A DNA stretch of 64,000 nt from Mariniblastus sp964414815 (GTDB lineage: Bacteria > Planctomycetota > Planctomycetia > Pirellulales > Pirellulaceae): the NCBI GenBank assembly GCA_964414815.1, contig CAYPXY010000016.1:1-64000 (forward strand), written 5' to 3'. The notes under the pieces are model-generated. The model was not told the origin of the DNA and made no database searches. It worked only from the letters and a program-made list of their open reading frames with translations. Made by a program: the position numbers and the translations under genes. Positions 36,759-45,946 of the stretch are shown here, piece by piece. Position 1 is the first letter of the stretch; every line of letters begins with the position of its first letter.

Positions 36759-37535
36759 ATGTTCAAAATGAAATTTGCTGCCATCAAGGCACTTGTATTA
36801 CTGGCGCTCGTCACGATGAACCACCGGGTGGTGGCGGATGTGATTGCCCCGACGGAAGACGTCATGACGTCCAGTTTCTTTTTTGCCCCGAACACGGTGC
36901 GGGGATATGTCGGTACGGGCGCTCCCGGTGAAGAAAATCGACCTACTTTCCGCGTCTCTACAGACGGAGCGTTTGGGCTGCCCGGCGCGGAGACAATCTA
37001 CCTACAGTTTTCTGCGGCGGATTTCACCAGCTACACCCAACCGGTCGCCAAGGCTGTATTAACCATGACCAGCACTCCAGGTGGACAAGGAGCAGATGCT
37101 TCATCGGACAATCCGTTCCTGGTATCGGCTCACGGCGTCAATTCGAATCCGTTTACGTCCATCATTGACGATACGAATCCTGGCGGCTCGATGAGTTGGT
37201 TCACCTTCTACAACAACGAGATTCTCGATGCTGCTCCTGACGCAAGTACGGTGGTTGCGGGATTTGGTGCGATTGAATTCAATGTGACTTCATTGGTCAA
37301 TAGTTGGATATCCGGCGCAAATGATCATTTCTATATGGCATTGACGGGCAAGAACGACACTTCGGGTGATCAATTCCTGCACGGATTCCTGAACAACAGC
37401 AACCTTGGGATTAGTAACCTGGGAGTCACCTACCTGACCGTTACAGCGGTTCCTGAACCAGGGTCCTGGACGGTATTGCTGTCCATCGGCAGTGTCATCG
37501 CTGCTCGGAGACGACGTACGGACATCAACGCCTGA
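36759..37535 (+). CDS. Secreted PEP-CTERM protein
   Basis: 258 residues with an N-terminal signal peptide (AAIKALVLLALVTMNHRVVA) and a beta-rich body. The C-terminal sorting signal is VPEPGSWTVLLSIGSVIAAR followed by a basic tail, the PEP-CTERM tripartite signal processed by exosortase. A start at ATG 36759 or at Met 4 (36768) gives the same protein otherwise. No exosortase gene is in the window. The body is of unknown function and probably an extracellular or exopolysaccharide-associated protein. An intrinsic terminator follows at 37573. Confidence 0.85.
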   Translation: MFKMKFAAIKALVLLALVTMNHRVVADVIAPTEDVMTSSFFFAPNTVRGYVGTGAPGEENRPTFRVSTDGAFGLPGAETIYLQFSAADFTSYTQPVAKAVLTMTSTPGGQGADASSDNPFLVSAHGVNSNPFTSIIDDTNPGGSMSWFTFYNNEILDAAPDASTVVAGFGAIEFNVTSLVNSWISGANDHFYMALTGKNDTSGDQFLHGFLNNSNLGISNLGVTYLTVTAVPEPGSWTVLLSIGSVIAARRRRTDINA

Positions 37536-37572
37536 CAGCCTGACAAGTGGTTTGCTACTGAATTCTCATCTA

Positions 37573-37610
37573 AACGGGGCCGTTAAAATGACGGCCCCGT
37601 TCTATTTCTT
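37573..37610 (+). terminator. Rho-independent terminator after the PEP-CTERM gene
   Basis: AACGGGGCCGT (37573-37583) and ACGGCCCCGTT (37591-37601) form a perfect 11-bp stem with a 7-base loop, followed by CTATTTCTT. The tail is T-rich only in part, so some bidirectional action for the convergent rsmG gene is also possible. Confidence 0.8.
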
Positions 37611-37640
37611 AAGGACGTAGGGTCGCGAGAAGGTAGCCCG

Positions 37641-38273
37641 CTATCTCGATGCCTTGATCTGCAGAATCACGCTTTTCCAGTCAACACCTGGAACTTCGTA
37701 TTCTGCGACGACCCGTAAATCGCATCGCTTGAACAATCCCATTTCGTCGGCCCGGCGTTTCTCTTCCACCCAGTTGGGACCTTTGATCGCCAGCAACCTG
37801 CCAACCGCAGGCCACACGGGCTTGAACCACTGACCCAGTTTGTACAACGGACCTACCGCGCGGGCGGTGGTGTAGTCGAAACGAAAGTCCTCCAGCAGTT
37901 TTTCGGCGCGAGCCTGATAGATTTCAAGATCCAAATCGAGCTTCTCGGCGATCGTGTTCAGCGCCTGAGCCTTCTTGCCGACCGAATCGGTCAACGTGAC
38001 TTTCAGATCAGGCCTTAAAATCGCCAGCACCATGCCTGGGACTCCTCCCCCCGAGCCCACGTCGAGTACGCTCGTTCGAGTCGCAATGAGTTTGGATAAC
38101 TCGATCGTATCGAGCAGATCACGAGTGACAAATTTTTCGAAATCGGTATGCCGCGTCAGGTTGTGGACTTCGTTGAGCTCCCACAGGTGTTCGCAATAGT
38201 GCTTTAATTTCGGATAGACGTTGTCATCAACCGTGAGTTGGTACTGATGGATCGTTTGTTTCAATGAAGCCAT
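37641..38273 (-). CDS. rsmG: 16S rRNA (guanine-527-N7)-methyltransferase RsmG
   Basis: SAM-dependent methyltransferase of 210 residues. The nucleotide-binding loop DVGSGGGVPGMVLAI is near residues 70-84, followed by LTDSVGKKAQAL. YTTARAVGPLYKLGQW near 133 is the typical RsmG block, and a C-terminal beta-hairpin completes the fold. It modifies G527 of 16S rRNA; loss gives streptomycin resistance in known bacteria. It is not next to mnmG or parAB as in many genomes. Confidence 0.93.
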   Translation of the reverse strand: MASLKQTIHQYQLTVDDNVYPKLKHYCEHLWELNEVHNLTRHTDFEKFVTRDLLDTIELSKLIATRTSVLDVGSGGGVPGMVLAILRPDLKVTLTDSVGKKAQALNTIAEKLDLDLEIYQARAEKLLEDFRFDYTTARAVGPLYKLGQWFKPVWPAVGRLLAIKGPNWVEEKRRADEMGLFKRCDLRVVAEYEVPGVDWKSVILQIKASR

Positions 38274-38302
38274 AAAGGAGTCTGGCAGGTAGTGGTTAGT
38301 TT

Positions 38303-38408
38303 TAGGCGACCGGCAGATAAAAACGTACCGTAGTGTAGGCGAGTCGCTCCGCGACTCGCAACCGAGCGCAATACTGCTTCGGTAAACTTTTATCTGCCGG
38401 TCGCCTTA
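38303..38408. repeat. Palindromic element with internal hairpin
   Basis: The ends TAGGCGACCGGCAGATAAAA (38303-38322) and the complementary TTTTATCTGCCGGTCGCC (38388-38405) match over about 18 bp. Inside is a second hairpin GCGAGTCGC-TCC-GCGACTCGC (38339-38359). It sits in the divergent gap between rsmG and the MmgE/PrpD gene. Size and shape fit a MITE or RAYT-type REP element. Confidence 0.8.
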
Positions 38409-38586
38409 CAGGGCGATAGGTTGCCACAGAATCAGTTCGGTGGCAAGCAAAAGCAAGGCTGACAGGATACCAGATCGGCAGAGAGATGTGAGCTTTTTGG
38501 GAAACTTCCCTCCCCCTTTTTCCTGAAACGCCCATTTCGGATACCATGGGAGGCTGCTAATTCAACCCACTCAACTCGGAAAAAAT

Positions 38587-40011
38587 ATGGACTCGCTACT
38601 CACCGATCTTGCTCAATATGTTCACTCTTACGAAATCTCCAGCGACCTGGCGTACGAAACAGCCAGACATTGCTTGAAAGACAGTTTGGCATGCGGCTTT
38701 TTGGCGCTGGGCTATCCCCAATGCCGAAAAATGCTCGGCCCGGTCGTGCCCGGCGCTACGTTCGAAGGCGGTTGCCGAGTCCCCGGCACAAATCTGGAGC
38801 TGGATCCGGTTAAAGCGGCGTTTGATATCGGCACGCTGGTTCGCTGGCTCGATTTCAACGATACCTGGTTGGCTGCTGAATGGGGGCATCCGTCGGACAA
38901 CCTCGGCGCGATCCTGGCGGTTGCCGATTACCAGAACCGAGTCGCTCGAGTTGACTTGACCGTTCGCGATGTGTTAACCGCAATGATCAAGGCGCATGAG
39001 ATTCAGGGAATTCTGGCACTCAATAATTCATTCAATCGCGTTGGACTCGATCACGTACTGCTGGTACGCATTGCCAGTACTGCGGTGGCCGCGAAAGGGC
39101 TGGGCTGTGATTTTGATCAAACGGTCAACGCCATTTCCAACGCCTGGATCGACGGCGGAGCGCTTCGCACCTATCGTCACGCTCCGAACACGGGCTCGCG
39201 AAAAAGTTGGGCTGCCGGAGATGCCACCAGTAGAGCGGTACGGTTGGCGCTGATCGCGCGAAACGGAGAAATGGGCTATGCATCCGCATTGTCAGCCCCG
39301 AAATGGGGTTTTCAGGATGTGTTGTTCGGCAGTAATCCAGTCACTTTGGCTCGCCCACTCGGCAGCTATGTGATGGAAAACGTGCTGTTCAAGATTTCTT
39401 TTCCAGCAGAGTTCCATGCCCAAACCGCCGTCGAATGCGCGATCGCGCTGCATCCTCAGTTGCGGGAACGTTTTGACGAGATTGAACGAATTGAAATGGA
39501 AACGCAGGAACCCGCGATTCGGATCATCGACAAACAAGGTCCACTGAAAAATTTTGCGGACCGGGATCACTGTCTTCAGTACATGGCCGCCGTTGGATTG
39601 ATCTTTGGCCGCTTGAACGCTAAACATTACACCGATGAAGTGGCCGCAGATCCGCAAATCGACCGCCTGCGCAGCAAAATGGTGGTCAGGGAAAATCCGA
39701 CTTATACGAAAGAATATTACGATCTTGACAAACGGGCGATCGGCAACAGCATCCAGGTGTTCTTCAGCGATGGATCAAAAACGGAAAAGATCGAATGCCA
39801 TTATCCTGTGGGCCATCGCTTCCGCCGCGAGGAGGGAATCCCATTGCTCGAAGAGAAGTTTGTCAACAGCTTGAGTGGTGTATTTGACTTCGATCAGATC
39901 GAGGAAATCGTGTCCTGTTTCGAAAATCCTGACCTGGACGATATGCCGGTCAGCCAGTTCATGGAAACGTTCGTCACGCCAGAAGAACCCCTCAGCTCAA
40001 TGCTGGCCTAG
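38587..40011 (+). CDS. MmgE/PrpD family protein (2-methylcitrate dehydratase-like)
   Basis: 474 residues. The family's helical first domain (YETARHCLKDSLACGFLALG) is followed by WLDFNDTWLAAEWGHPSDN near residues 90-108, the PrpD active-site region, and by the second alpha-beta domain. PrpD dehydrates 2-methylcitrate in propionate breakdown; other family members act on other tricarboxylates. No prpB or prpC is nearby, so the substrate is open. The gene ends 3 bp before the convergent hmuV. Confidence 0.85.
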   Translation: MDSLLTDLAQYVHSYEISSDLAYETARHCLKDSLACGFLALGYPQCRKMLGPVVPGATFEGGCRVPGTNLELDPVKAAFDIGTLVRWLDFNDTWLAAEWGHPSDNLGAILAVADYQNRVARVDLTVRDVLTAMIKAHEIQGILALNNSFNRVGLDHVLLVRIASTAVAAKGLGCDFDQTVNAISNAWIDGGALRTYRHAPNTGSRKSWAAGDATSRAVRLALIARNGEMGYASALSAPKWGFQDVLFGSNPVTLARPLGSYVMENVLFKISFPAEFHAQTAVECAIALHPQLRERFDEIERIEMETQEPAIRIIDKQGPLKNFADRDHCLQYMAAVGLIFGRLNAKHYTDEVAADPQIDRLRSKMVVRENPTYTKEYYDLDKRAIGNSIQVFFSDGSKTEKIECHYPVGHRFRREEGIPLLEEKFVNSLSGVFDFDQIEEIVSCFENPDLDDMPVSQFMETFVTPEEPLSSMLA

Positions 40012-40014
40012 ACG

Positions 40015-40782
40015 TCACGCTTCCCGAGGGTCGTCGCTCACGATGAGCGGAGTTCCGCGTGTCGGGTGGTCGATGACCAGTACGGGTTGACCGTAAACCG
40101 ACTCGATGGTTTCTTGCTGAAGCACCTCGCGTGGCGTGCCATCGGCTACTACGCGGCCGTGCGACAACATCACCATGCGGTGCGCGTAGGCGGCCGCCAG
40201 GTTCAGATCGTGCAGCACCGCGATCACGCAAGCATCCGCATCCGCCAGCCTCCTCAGACCTCGGAGCAGCTTTTCTTGATGATACAAATCAAGTGCAGCG
40301 GTGGGTTCATCCAGTAGAATCACGGGCGTGTCCTGCGCAAGGACGCGCGCGAATGCCGTCCTCGAAGCCTCGCCTCCCGAGAGCGTCTGTATGTTGCGGC
40401 TTTCGAACTCGGTGACGTCTGCCTGAACCATCGCTTCGACGACCAGACGGTCATCCACTTCAGGGGCTGGAGGGTGCGGCAATCGTCCCATCGCCACGAC
40501 TTCACGGACACTGAAGGCAAATCGCACCGCATGGTCTTGTGTCAGCACGGCACGAACGCGTGCCAGCGGCTTTGTTTTCCAATCCTGGAGTGTCGTTCCC
40601 GCCAACGTAACGTGCGCCCTACAACCCGCAAGATCACCAGCCAACGCCGCGACCAGCGTCGACTTGCCCGCACCGTTGGGGCCGACCAGCACATTGAGTG
40701 TTCCTCGCGCAAAACGAAGGCTGATCGCATCCAGAATCGTCTTGCCATCCATTCGAACGGTTGCGTTTTCGATCGTCAACAT
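40015..40782 (-). CDS. hmuV: ABC transporter ATP-binding protein for heme or ferric siderophore (HmuV/FecE type)
   Basis: Couples ATP hydrolysis to import across the inner membrane. Walker A is GPNGAGKST, the signature LSGGE is present (TLSGGEASRTAFARVLAQ), and Walker B is VILLDEPTAALD. AVLHDLNLAAAYAHRMVMLS is the H-loop region typical of the FecE/HmuV subgroup. I placed the start at ATG 40782 (MLTIENATV); the frame extends to 40848 but runs into hmuU. It is last of the three-gene hmuT-hmuU-hmuV set. The neighbouring siderophore genes suggest ferric catecholate as well as heme as possible cargo. Confidence 0.88.
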   Translation of the reverse strand: MLTIENATVRMDGKTILDAISLRFARGTLNVLVGPNGAGKSTLVAALAGDLAGCRAHVTLAGTTLQDWKTKPLARVRAVLTQDHAVRFAFSVREVVAMGRLPHPPAPEVDDRLVVEAMVQADVTEFESRNIQTLSGGEASRTAFARVLAQDTPVILLDEPTAALDLYHQEKLLRGLRRLADADACVIAVLHDLNLAAAYAHRMVMLSHGRVVADGTPREVLQQETIESVYGQPVLVIDHPTRGTPLIVSDDPREA

Positions 40783-40808
40783 GTTGTTTCTAACGTTATC
40801 CCTTCGGC

Positions 40809-41885
40809 CTAGCGTACGCCTGCCCGTTGCCGCTGCATGATCATCCACAGAAAAAAAGGAGCACCGAGTGCGGACAAGAACAGTCCCAACGGAATCTCTG
40901 AAGGAGGATTCAAACTTCGCGCCGCAGTGTCAGCAACGACCACCAACAATCCGCCCGTGATACCCGACAGGGGCAACAGCCAACGGTGCCCTGGACCGGC
41001 CAGCAAACGCGCGAAATGCGGTACCACCAGGCCGACAAAGCCGACCGAACCGGCAAAGGCGACTGCCGAACCGACCAGCAGCGCACAAACCGCAACTAAC
41101 CCCGCGCGGGTACGCGACACATCGAGACCGAGATGCCGAGCCTGACGTTCTCCCAACGCGAGCATATCCAAGGGAGTTGCCAAGGACCGGAGGGCAATGG
41201 CCCCCACGATAAATGCTGGTACGGCAGCAACCAGTACGCTCCAACTGGTGTGCGCCAGGGAGCCCATTTGCCAGAATACCAACGATTGCAATTCGCGGTC
41301 ATCGGCGGTGTATGTAAATAGGCCGATACCGGAAGAGCAGGCCGCACCGATCGCGATTCCAACGAGCAGCAAAGTGGCCGTTCCAGATTCGCGTCCAGCA
41401 TGTGCCAGCAGATAGATCAGTGTCGTCGCCAATCCTCCTCCAACGAAGGCAGCCAGCGGAATGGTCCACTGACCCAAAGCGTTGATGCCAAGCACGATCG
41501 CCGTGACCGCCCCGAGCGCCGCGCCGTTGGTCACACCAATGATTCCAGGATCCGCGAGCGGGTTGCCAAAGAGTCCTTGTAATCCCGCTCCGGCCATGGC
41601 CAGCGACGCTCCCACCAATACGGCCAGCAAGGCGCGCGGAACTCGCAAGTTCCATACCACGGAAATGTCCCGCTGGGTCAAACTACCGATATCGACGAAA
41701 CCAAATTTTGCGGCGAAAACGTGCAGTACCGTCCCTGGAGCGATCTTCAGCGGTCCCACGGCAAACGAGAGTACGATGACGACGACCAGCAAGATCGACA
41801 TCCCGATCACGAGCAGCCTACCGTTGCGACGATGCACGGCAAGCCCCACCGAGGTGGACATCGCATCGACGACACCCCGGCTCAT
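40809..41885 (-). CDS. hmuU: FecCD-family permease (HmuU type)
   Basis: A membrane permease with about ten hydrophobic helices in 358 residues. The FecCD hallmarks WNLRVPRALLAVLVGASLAMAGA, GLQGLFGNPLADPGIIGVTNGA and, toward the end, GSVGFVGLVVPHFARLLAGP are all present. ATG 41885 overlaps the hmuT stop codon (ATGA), which argues against the upstream Met at 41948. It forms the channel through which the periplasmic binding protein hands over heme or ferric siderophore. Confidence 0.9.
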   Translation of the reverse strand: MSRGVVDAMSTSVGLAVHRRNGRLLVIGMSILLVVVIVLSFAVGPLKIAPGTVLHVFAAKFGFVDIGSLTQRDISVVWNLRVPRALLAVLVGASLAMAGAGLQGLFGNPLADPGIIGVTNGAALGAVTAIVLGINALGQWTIPLAAFVGGGLATTLIYLLAHAGRESGTATLLLVGIAIGAACSSGIGLFTYTADDRELQSLVFWQMGSLAHTSWSVLVAAVPAFIVGAIALRSLATPLDMLALGERQARHLGLDVSRTRAGLVAVCALLVGSAVAFAGSVGFVGLVVPHFARLLAGPGHRWLLPLSGITGGLLVVVADTAARSLNPPSEIPLGLFLSALGAPFFLWMIMQRQRAGVR

Positions 41886-42949
41886 GGGCTCGGTTCGGTA
41901 GCGAGTTCCGACAAGGCTTCGGCCAAGGCAATGGCACCGGTTCCACAAGAAATGCTGGTGACCTTGAGTTGTAAATCAGGCATCACCCAAACTCGGTTGG
42001 CAACGCCCGCAGGAGTGTCTTTTAACGAAGGGTACGCTTTCCACAGTCCATTCTCACCTCCGAAGAAGTCCAGGTCATTATCGCTCACCAAGATGACCTC
42101 CGGGGCGGTCCCTACAACGCCTTCGTTGCTCAATTGTGAATAATTAGAAACCTTGGCCTCATCACCCACGTTGATGCCACCGGCGAGGCGGACCAACTCT
42201 GCGGCCACCGTGTCTGCTCCCGCTACCGTTGGGGCTCCTCCACCCCCGGTCGCTGAAAGTACGATCACTCGTGGCTTGCGTGCGTGTTTTGCGGCGATCG
42301 CAGTCGCTTGATCAAGCTGTTGCTGAACGAGCGCTGCCAATTGCTGTCCCTCCTGGGCGTACCCAAATACGGCGGCAATCTTACGGACCTTCTCCGGTGC
42401 AGGCTGTAGTTCATCGACAATCACCATGGCCGAACCTGCATCGCGCAGTGGCTCGGCCAACTTACCATGTCTTCGTAAACTATTGCCGACGAACAGCGTG
42501 CCTTCGAGACTGAGTATCCCCTCGATCCCCGTGGTCCGGTTGAATAGAAAATGATGCGGCGCCTGGCGACCGGCTTCGGTGATGGTACTGGTCGGAGCCG
42601 CGTAGACATGCTCGCTAAGCCCCAAGACCTCCATGACCGCAATGATATCATCGTTACCGACGATCGTTCGGCTGGTATCTGTGATTGTGACATCGACACC
42701 GTCATCCGAGCGCACCGTCACGGGCAGATTTTGGGATGCGTGGGGCATACTCGGCACCTCGGTACCGGCAACACGACGCCAATCGGCGGGAATCGAAGTG
42801 GCGGTGGCCGCCAGTGAGTCACCGCCAGATGCCGTAGAGGCATTTTCCTCTCGATCACTGGAAGGCGGCAGGGAACGAGTGCAGCCGGTAGTCATCAACA
42901 CGAATACGATCCCGAGGACACCGATCAAAGCCAATTGAAAACGAATCAT
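41882..42949 (-). CDS. hmuT: Periplasmic heme/ferric-siderophore-binding lipoprotein (HmuT/FecB type)
   Basis: The lipobox VLMTTGC (Cys about residue 23) marks a lipoprotein. The peripla_BP_2 fold follows (DDIIAVMEVLGLSEHV; YSQLSNEGVVGTAPEVILVS). The pattern is closest to HmuT-like heme-binding proteins by eye, but siderophore-binding proteins share the fold, and the surrounding catechol synthesis genes make that an alternative. It starts 4 bp after the beta-propeller gene and overlaps hmuU, so the set is an operon. Confidence 0.86.
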   Translation of the reverse strand: MIRFQLALIGVLGIVFVLMTTGCTRSLPPSSDREENASTASGGDSLAATATSIPADWRRVAGTEVPSMPHASQNLPVTVRSDDGVDVTITDTSRTIVGNDDIIAVMEVLGLSEHVYAAPTSTITEAGRQAPHHFLFNRTTGIEGILSLEGTLFVGNSLRRHGKLAEPLRDAGSAMVIVDELQPAPEKVRKIAAVFGYAQEGQQLAALVQQQLDQATAIAAKHARKPRVIVLSATGGGGAPTVAGADTVAAELVRLAGGINVGDEAKVSNYSQLSNEGVVGTAPEVILVSDNDLDFFGGENGLWKAYPSLKDTPAGVANRVWVMPDLQLKVTSISCGTGAIALAEALSELATEPSP

Positions 42950-42953
42950 GAAA

Positions 42954-44094
42954 TTATTCTGCTTTCAGCGTGATGCGGCTGATCCGGTCTCCCTTGGCGT
43001 CGTCTTCGCCCCTGGATTTGTTGACCGCGAAAATGTTCCCCTTACCATCTTCCTGGAGATGGTTCGGGAAGGAGCCACCGTCGAGGTTGGCAACCAATTC
43101 TCCGTTGCCGTCCACGACCGCCACCGTGCCGGCACCTCGGCAACTGACAAACGCCAGTTTCGATGCCGGTTCGTAAGCCACATTTAAGGCACCAGCACCG
43201 ACGAACACATCGTGGACCACTTGGCCCGCTTCCGGATCGACAATCAACAAGTTGCCAGTACCCTGATTGGCAATCAGGATTCGCTTGTTGGCGGAGTCAA
43301 ATGCGACACCCGACGCTCGGTCCGCGTTCGGCACCGCAAATATCTTATCGACGTTGCCTTCGGCGAGATCGACAATCGCAACTTCGCTGGTGCGCAAGCT
43401 GGTCGTATACAATTTGCCGGTCTCTTGGTCGAGATGCAAACTCATCGGCAAGAACGTTCCTTCCTCAGCACCCGACTTCAGTTCGATCGGGGGCAAGGGG
43501 TCGAGGGTTTGGGTATCGAAAACGACCAGGAACGGATCACGGCCCGAAACGTAGGCCCTGCCTCGCTTCGTGTCTACGATGACATCGCGCGGATGAGCGA
43601 CCGTTCCCCCTCTCGAATTGCTTGATGAGCGACAAGTCCGATTGGCTGTAGACCGCGACGGACCCGACTCGAGTGTTGGTCACCCAAACCGTACCGTTTT
43701 CGTCATCCACGCCAATGCCATAGGCCGCATACACAACGCCCTCATCATTGTCGGGAGTTCTTTCGAGCTTTACTCGGGCCAGGATTTCGAGTGTCTTGGG
43801 ATCGACTTTGACAAGTTCCGATTGGGCGACCTGCCGACCGAACGCGGAAGTCACGAACAACGTGTCGTGCTTGGCGCCGTAGTCGACCTGATACAGCCCC
43901 GGCACGAGTGACTTCGAGACGACCTCAAAGCGATCTTGTCCTTTGAGTTCAAGCGTTGGCAACTCAGGCTGGGCCGGTCGGCCAGTGCCACCTTCGGTAC
44001 GCTGGGCTTCCGCCTGGCTTACAAGCATCAGCAGAGCAAATGCCGCTGCGATCAACGAAATTCGCATTTCATATTTATGCATAAAACTTAACAT
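42954..44094 (-). pseudogene. YncE-like beta-propeller gene interrupted by a +1 frameshift
   Basis: Two frames encode one protein. The first part (from 44094) has a signal peptide (ISLIAAAFALLMLVSQAEAQ) and repeats such as DENGTVWVTNTRVGSVAVYS. After LIKQFE, near 43605-43612, the frame is lost in a run of five G on the coding strand. Reading one base on restores GTVAHPRDVIVDTKRGRAYV and then the second frame to 42954. Seven-bladed propeller repeats of about 40 residues continue across the junction. It could be a sequencing error, a true inactivation or programmed slippage. It lies in the hmuTUV operon and may bind heme or a siderophore in the periplasm. Confidence 0.8.
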
Positions 44095-44184
44095 TTTTAA
44101 ATATCCTCAAATCTAAAAGTAAATCCACCTACTGACCGTAGGGGGATGTGAAAATGGAAAATTAACCCCACCTTGTTTTCAATG

Positions 44185-45180
44185 CTACGGAATCCCTCCC
44201 GGACTTGGAGTATCGCTCCGATCTGCTACTCCGGTGATGTCGTGCAGGGCTGCCATCAATGAGGCCCGAAACATGGGGCCATGACCTAGCCCTGGAAATT
44301 CCCGGTAACTTACGTCCAATCCGGGAACTTGTTTCAACTTCTCTGCCAATTGCATCGCTGCATCGGGCGGTGCGGCCTGAATGCGTTCCAGATGGGCCAC
44401 GACGCGAGGATTGGTCAGGTCTCTCGGTCCGCGATCACCGACTCGTTCGGCGCCCCCTAGATGGATTACGATCCGCACGGAGCGACCCGCGTTATGAGTG
44501 ACAAATCGCTCGGCTTCCTTTACTGCGTAGGCTTGGCCCCACCACATCGAAGGACTACCGGACACGTAGGTTTGGAAGGCACCTGTACGGGTAAAGAATG
44601 TATGCAACGCAAACAGTCCACCGAGCGAATGCGCCCAAAGCGTTTGCTGCTTGGGGTCAAGACGTACCCGATCATCAACTTGCGGGCGAATTTTTCGTTC
44701 GATGATTTCCAGGAATGCGTCTGCGCCCCCCGTAAGGTCATAGGGCTGCTTTCCGTAGTCTTCGGCGGGAGTGAGTGAGGGGGTGTAGTCGCGATTGCGG
44801 GCCTCAGAATCAATCCGCAATTGGTTGTCGTACCCAATGAATATCAACACCTGTGGCGGATTCTGAGCCGCCAGTTCTTTGAGAAGCGCATCGTCGAATT
44901 CTTGCAGTGCTGCGTTACCGTCAAGCATCCAAAACGAAGGGAAACCAGTCGATGGAGCGGTGGTTTTGGGGATGCCAACATGGACTCGCCACGTTCGCTG
45001 AGCATCGCCACTGCTGACCGTGAACCGCTCGAAACGGTAGTGGGACGAGTCGCTCTCGGCAACCGTTTTACCAATGGTTTGCAGGGGATTTCGTTGCTGA
45101 GCCATTGCTGACGTCATCGGAAGAAACAGGCAACCAAGCGCAGACACGATTGCTATACTGGACCTGGCTGCAACTCCCAT
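44185..45180 (-). CDS. Secreted Fes/IroE-like catecholate siderophore esterase
   Basis: An alpha/beta hydrolase with a signal peptide (residues 3-28). The nucleophile elbow is AHSLGG (GxSxG type), and the LDGNAALQE loop, the YDNQLRIDSEARNRDYTP segment and the final EFPGLGHGPMF (His) match the IroE/BesA esterase group that cuts enterobactin-type triesters. ATG 45180 is preceded by AGGAG 10 bp upstream; the upstream Met at 45231 would delay the signal peptide. Placement beside catechol synthesis genes supports the role: release of iron or trimming of the cyclic product in the periplasm. Confidence 0.85.
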   Translation of the reverse strand: MGVAARSSIAIVSALGCLFLPMTSAMAQQRNPLQTIGKTVAESDSSHYRFERFTVSSGDAQRTWRVHVGIPKTTAPSTGFPSFWMLDGNAALQEFDDALLKELAAQNPPQVLIFIGYDNQLRIDSEARNRDYTPSLTPAEDYGKQPYDLTGGADAFLEIIERKIRPQVDDRVRLDPKQQTLWAHSLGGLFALHTFFTRTGAFQTYVSGSPSMWWGQAYAVKEAERFVTHNAGRSVRIVIHLGGAERVGDRGPRDLTNPRVVAHLERIQAAPPDAAMQLAEKLKQVPGLDVSYREFPGLGHGPMFRASLMAALHDITGVADRSDTPSPGGIP

Positions 45181-45306
45181 GAAATGGCTCCTCGAACGGA
45201 TTGACTGACATCGATACTTCAAGGGCAACATGTTGAAAAATCCGATAGGAACTTTTAAAAAATACCTTCTTGCTCCATGTGCAGGACACTTGGAGTCATT
45301 TCGTTA

Positions 45307-45329
45307 TTGATAATGAGACTTGGTATCAA
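45307..45329. promoter_or_regulatory. Candidate Fur box upstream of the esterase
   Basis: GATAATGAGACTTGGTATC (45309-45327) matches the 19-bp Fur consensus at 14 positions by my count, and TTGATA/TATCAA flank it as an inverted repeat. It lies about 130 bp before the esterase start codon on the minus strand. It would place the esterase and, by extension, the hmu genes under iron control. Confidence 0.55.
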
Positions 45330-45441
45330 TTTCGTGAATACCCATGATAGCTCTAGCAATTTTGGCTTGTCAACTCCCCTCTAAAATACAATTAACAATA
45401 ATATAAGAGTGATGCGCAGGGCTGGGCTTTCAAAAAAAATG

Positions 45442-45462
45442 CTACCGGTTTTTAACCGGTAG
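45442..45462 (-). terminator. Terminator-like hairpin in the siderophore intergenic region
   Basis: CTACCGGTT-TTT-AACCGGTAG forms a 9-bp stem. On the minus strand it is followed by CATTTTTTTTG, so it has the shape of an intrinsic terminator for minus-strand transcription. No gene ends there, so it may only insulate the arm or be a repeat. Confidence 0.45.
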
Positions 45463-45737
45463 ATCGTTACCTTTTACCTGACAACAGACGCCAGAAAAAA
45501 ACAGATGCCTCCGGATTTCATCCGGAGGAGCTTCGCCTCCGACCCCTTCCAATGCACCGCAAACGATCCAAGGAAACCCCCCTTACCTCCAGAGAGGTCG
45601 TGCGGCTTTCGTGTTGCGGTTTTTCGAGTTTTTGGAAGTAGGCGATTTGAGCAAGCAGCCTCAAAGGCTTGGGCAGGGCAGCCCAGGGCTGGGCTGGTGG
45701 ATTTCTCAGCTATTACTGTTGATAATATTCGAATCAA

Positions 45738-45791
45738 AACCCGAAGCGTAAGCGAGGGACCGCGATTCTTCCCTCGCTTACGCTTCGGGTT
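45738..45791. repeat. Perfect 22-bp inverted repeat
   Basis: The arms at 45738-45759 (core CCCGAAGCGTAAGCGAGGGA) and 45770-45791 are exact complements around a 10-bp loop. This word is one I have seen often in planctomycete genomes, where it yields spurious peptides. The surrounding 45181-46030 gap holds smaller hairpins as well (TCCGGAT-TTC-ATCCGGA near 45511) but no gene. Confidence 0.82.
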
Positions 45792-45946
45792 ATGATTTCC
45801 ACCAGGCCAGCCCAGGGCAAGTTCGCGAAGCGGACGCCGCCCTGGGAAAGCGATCCCCCTTGCCAATAATCTACTCACCTCCGTGCCGAAACCAGATTCG
45901 AGTGATTGACAACTCGCATCGAGGCTGCCATAATCTTGCGATCTTA

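Noticed and set aside
45474..45878. 134-codon minus-strand frame in the siderophore gap
   Set aside because: Composed of the 22-bp inverted repeat and other palindromes; peptides such as NPKRKRG arise from this repeat in many planctomycetes.
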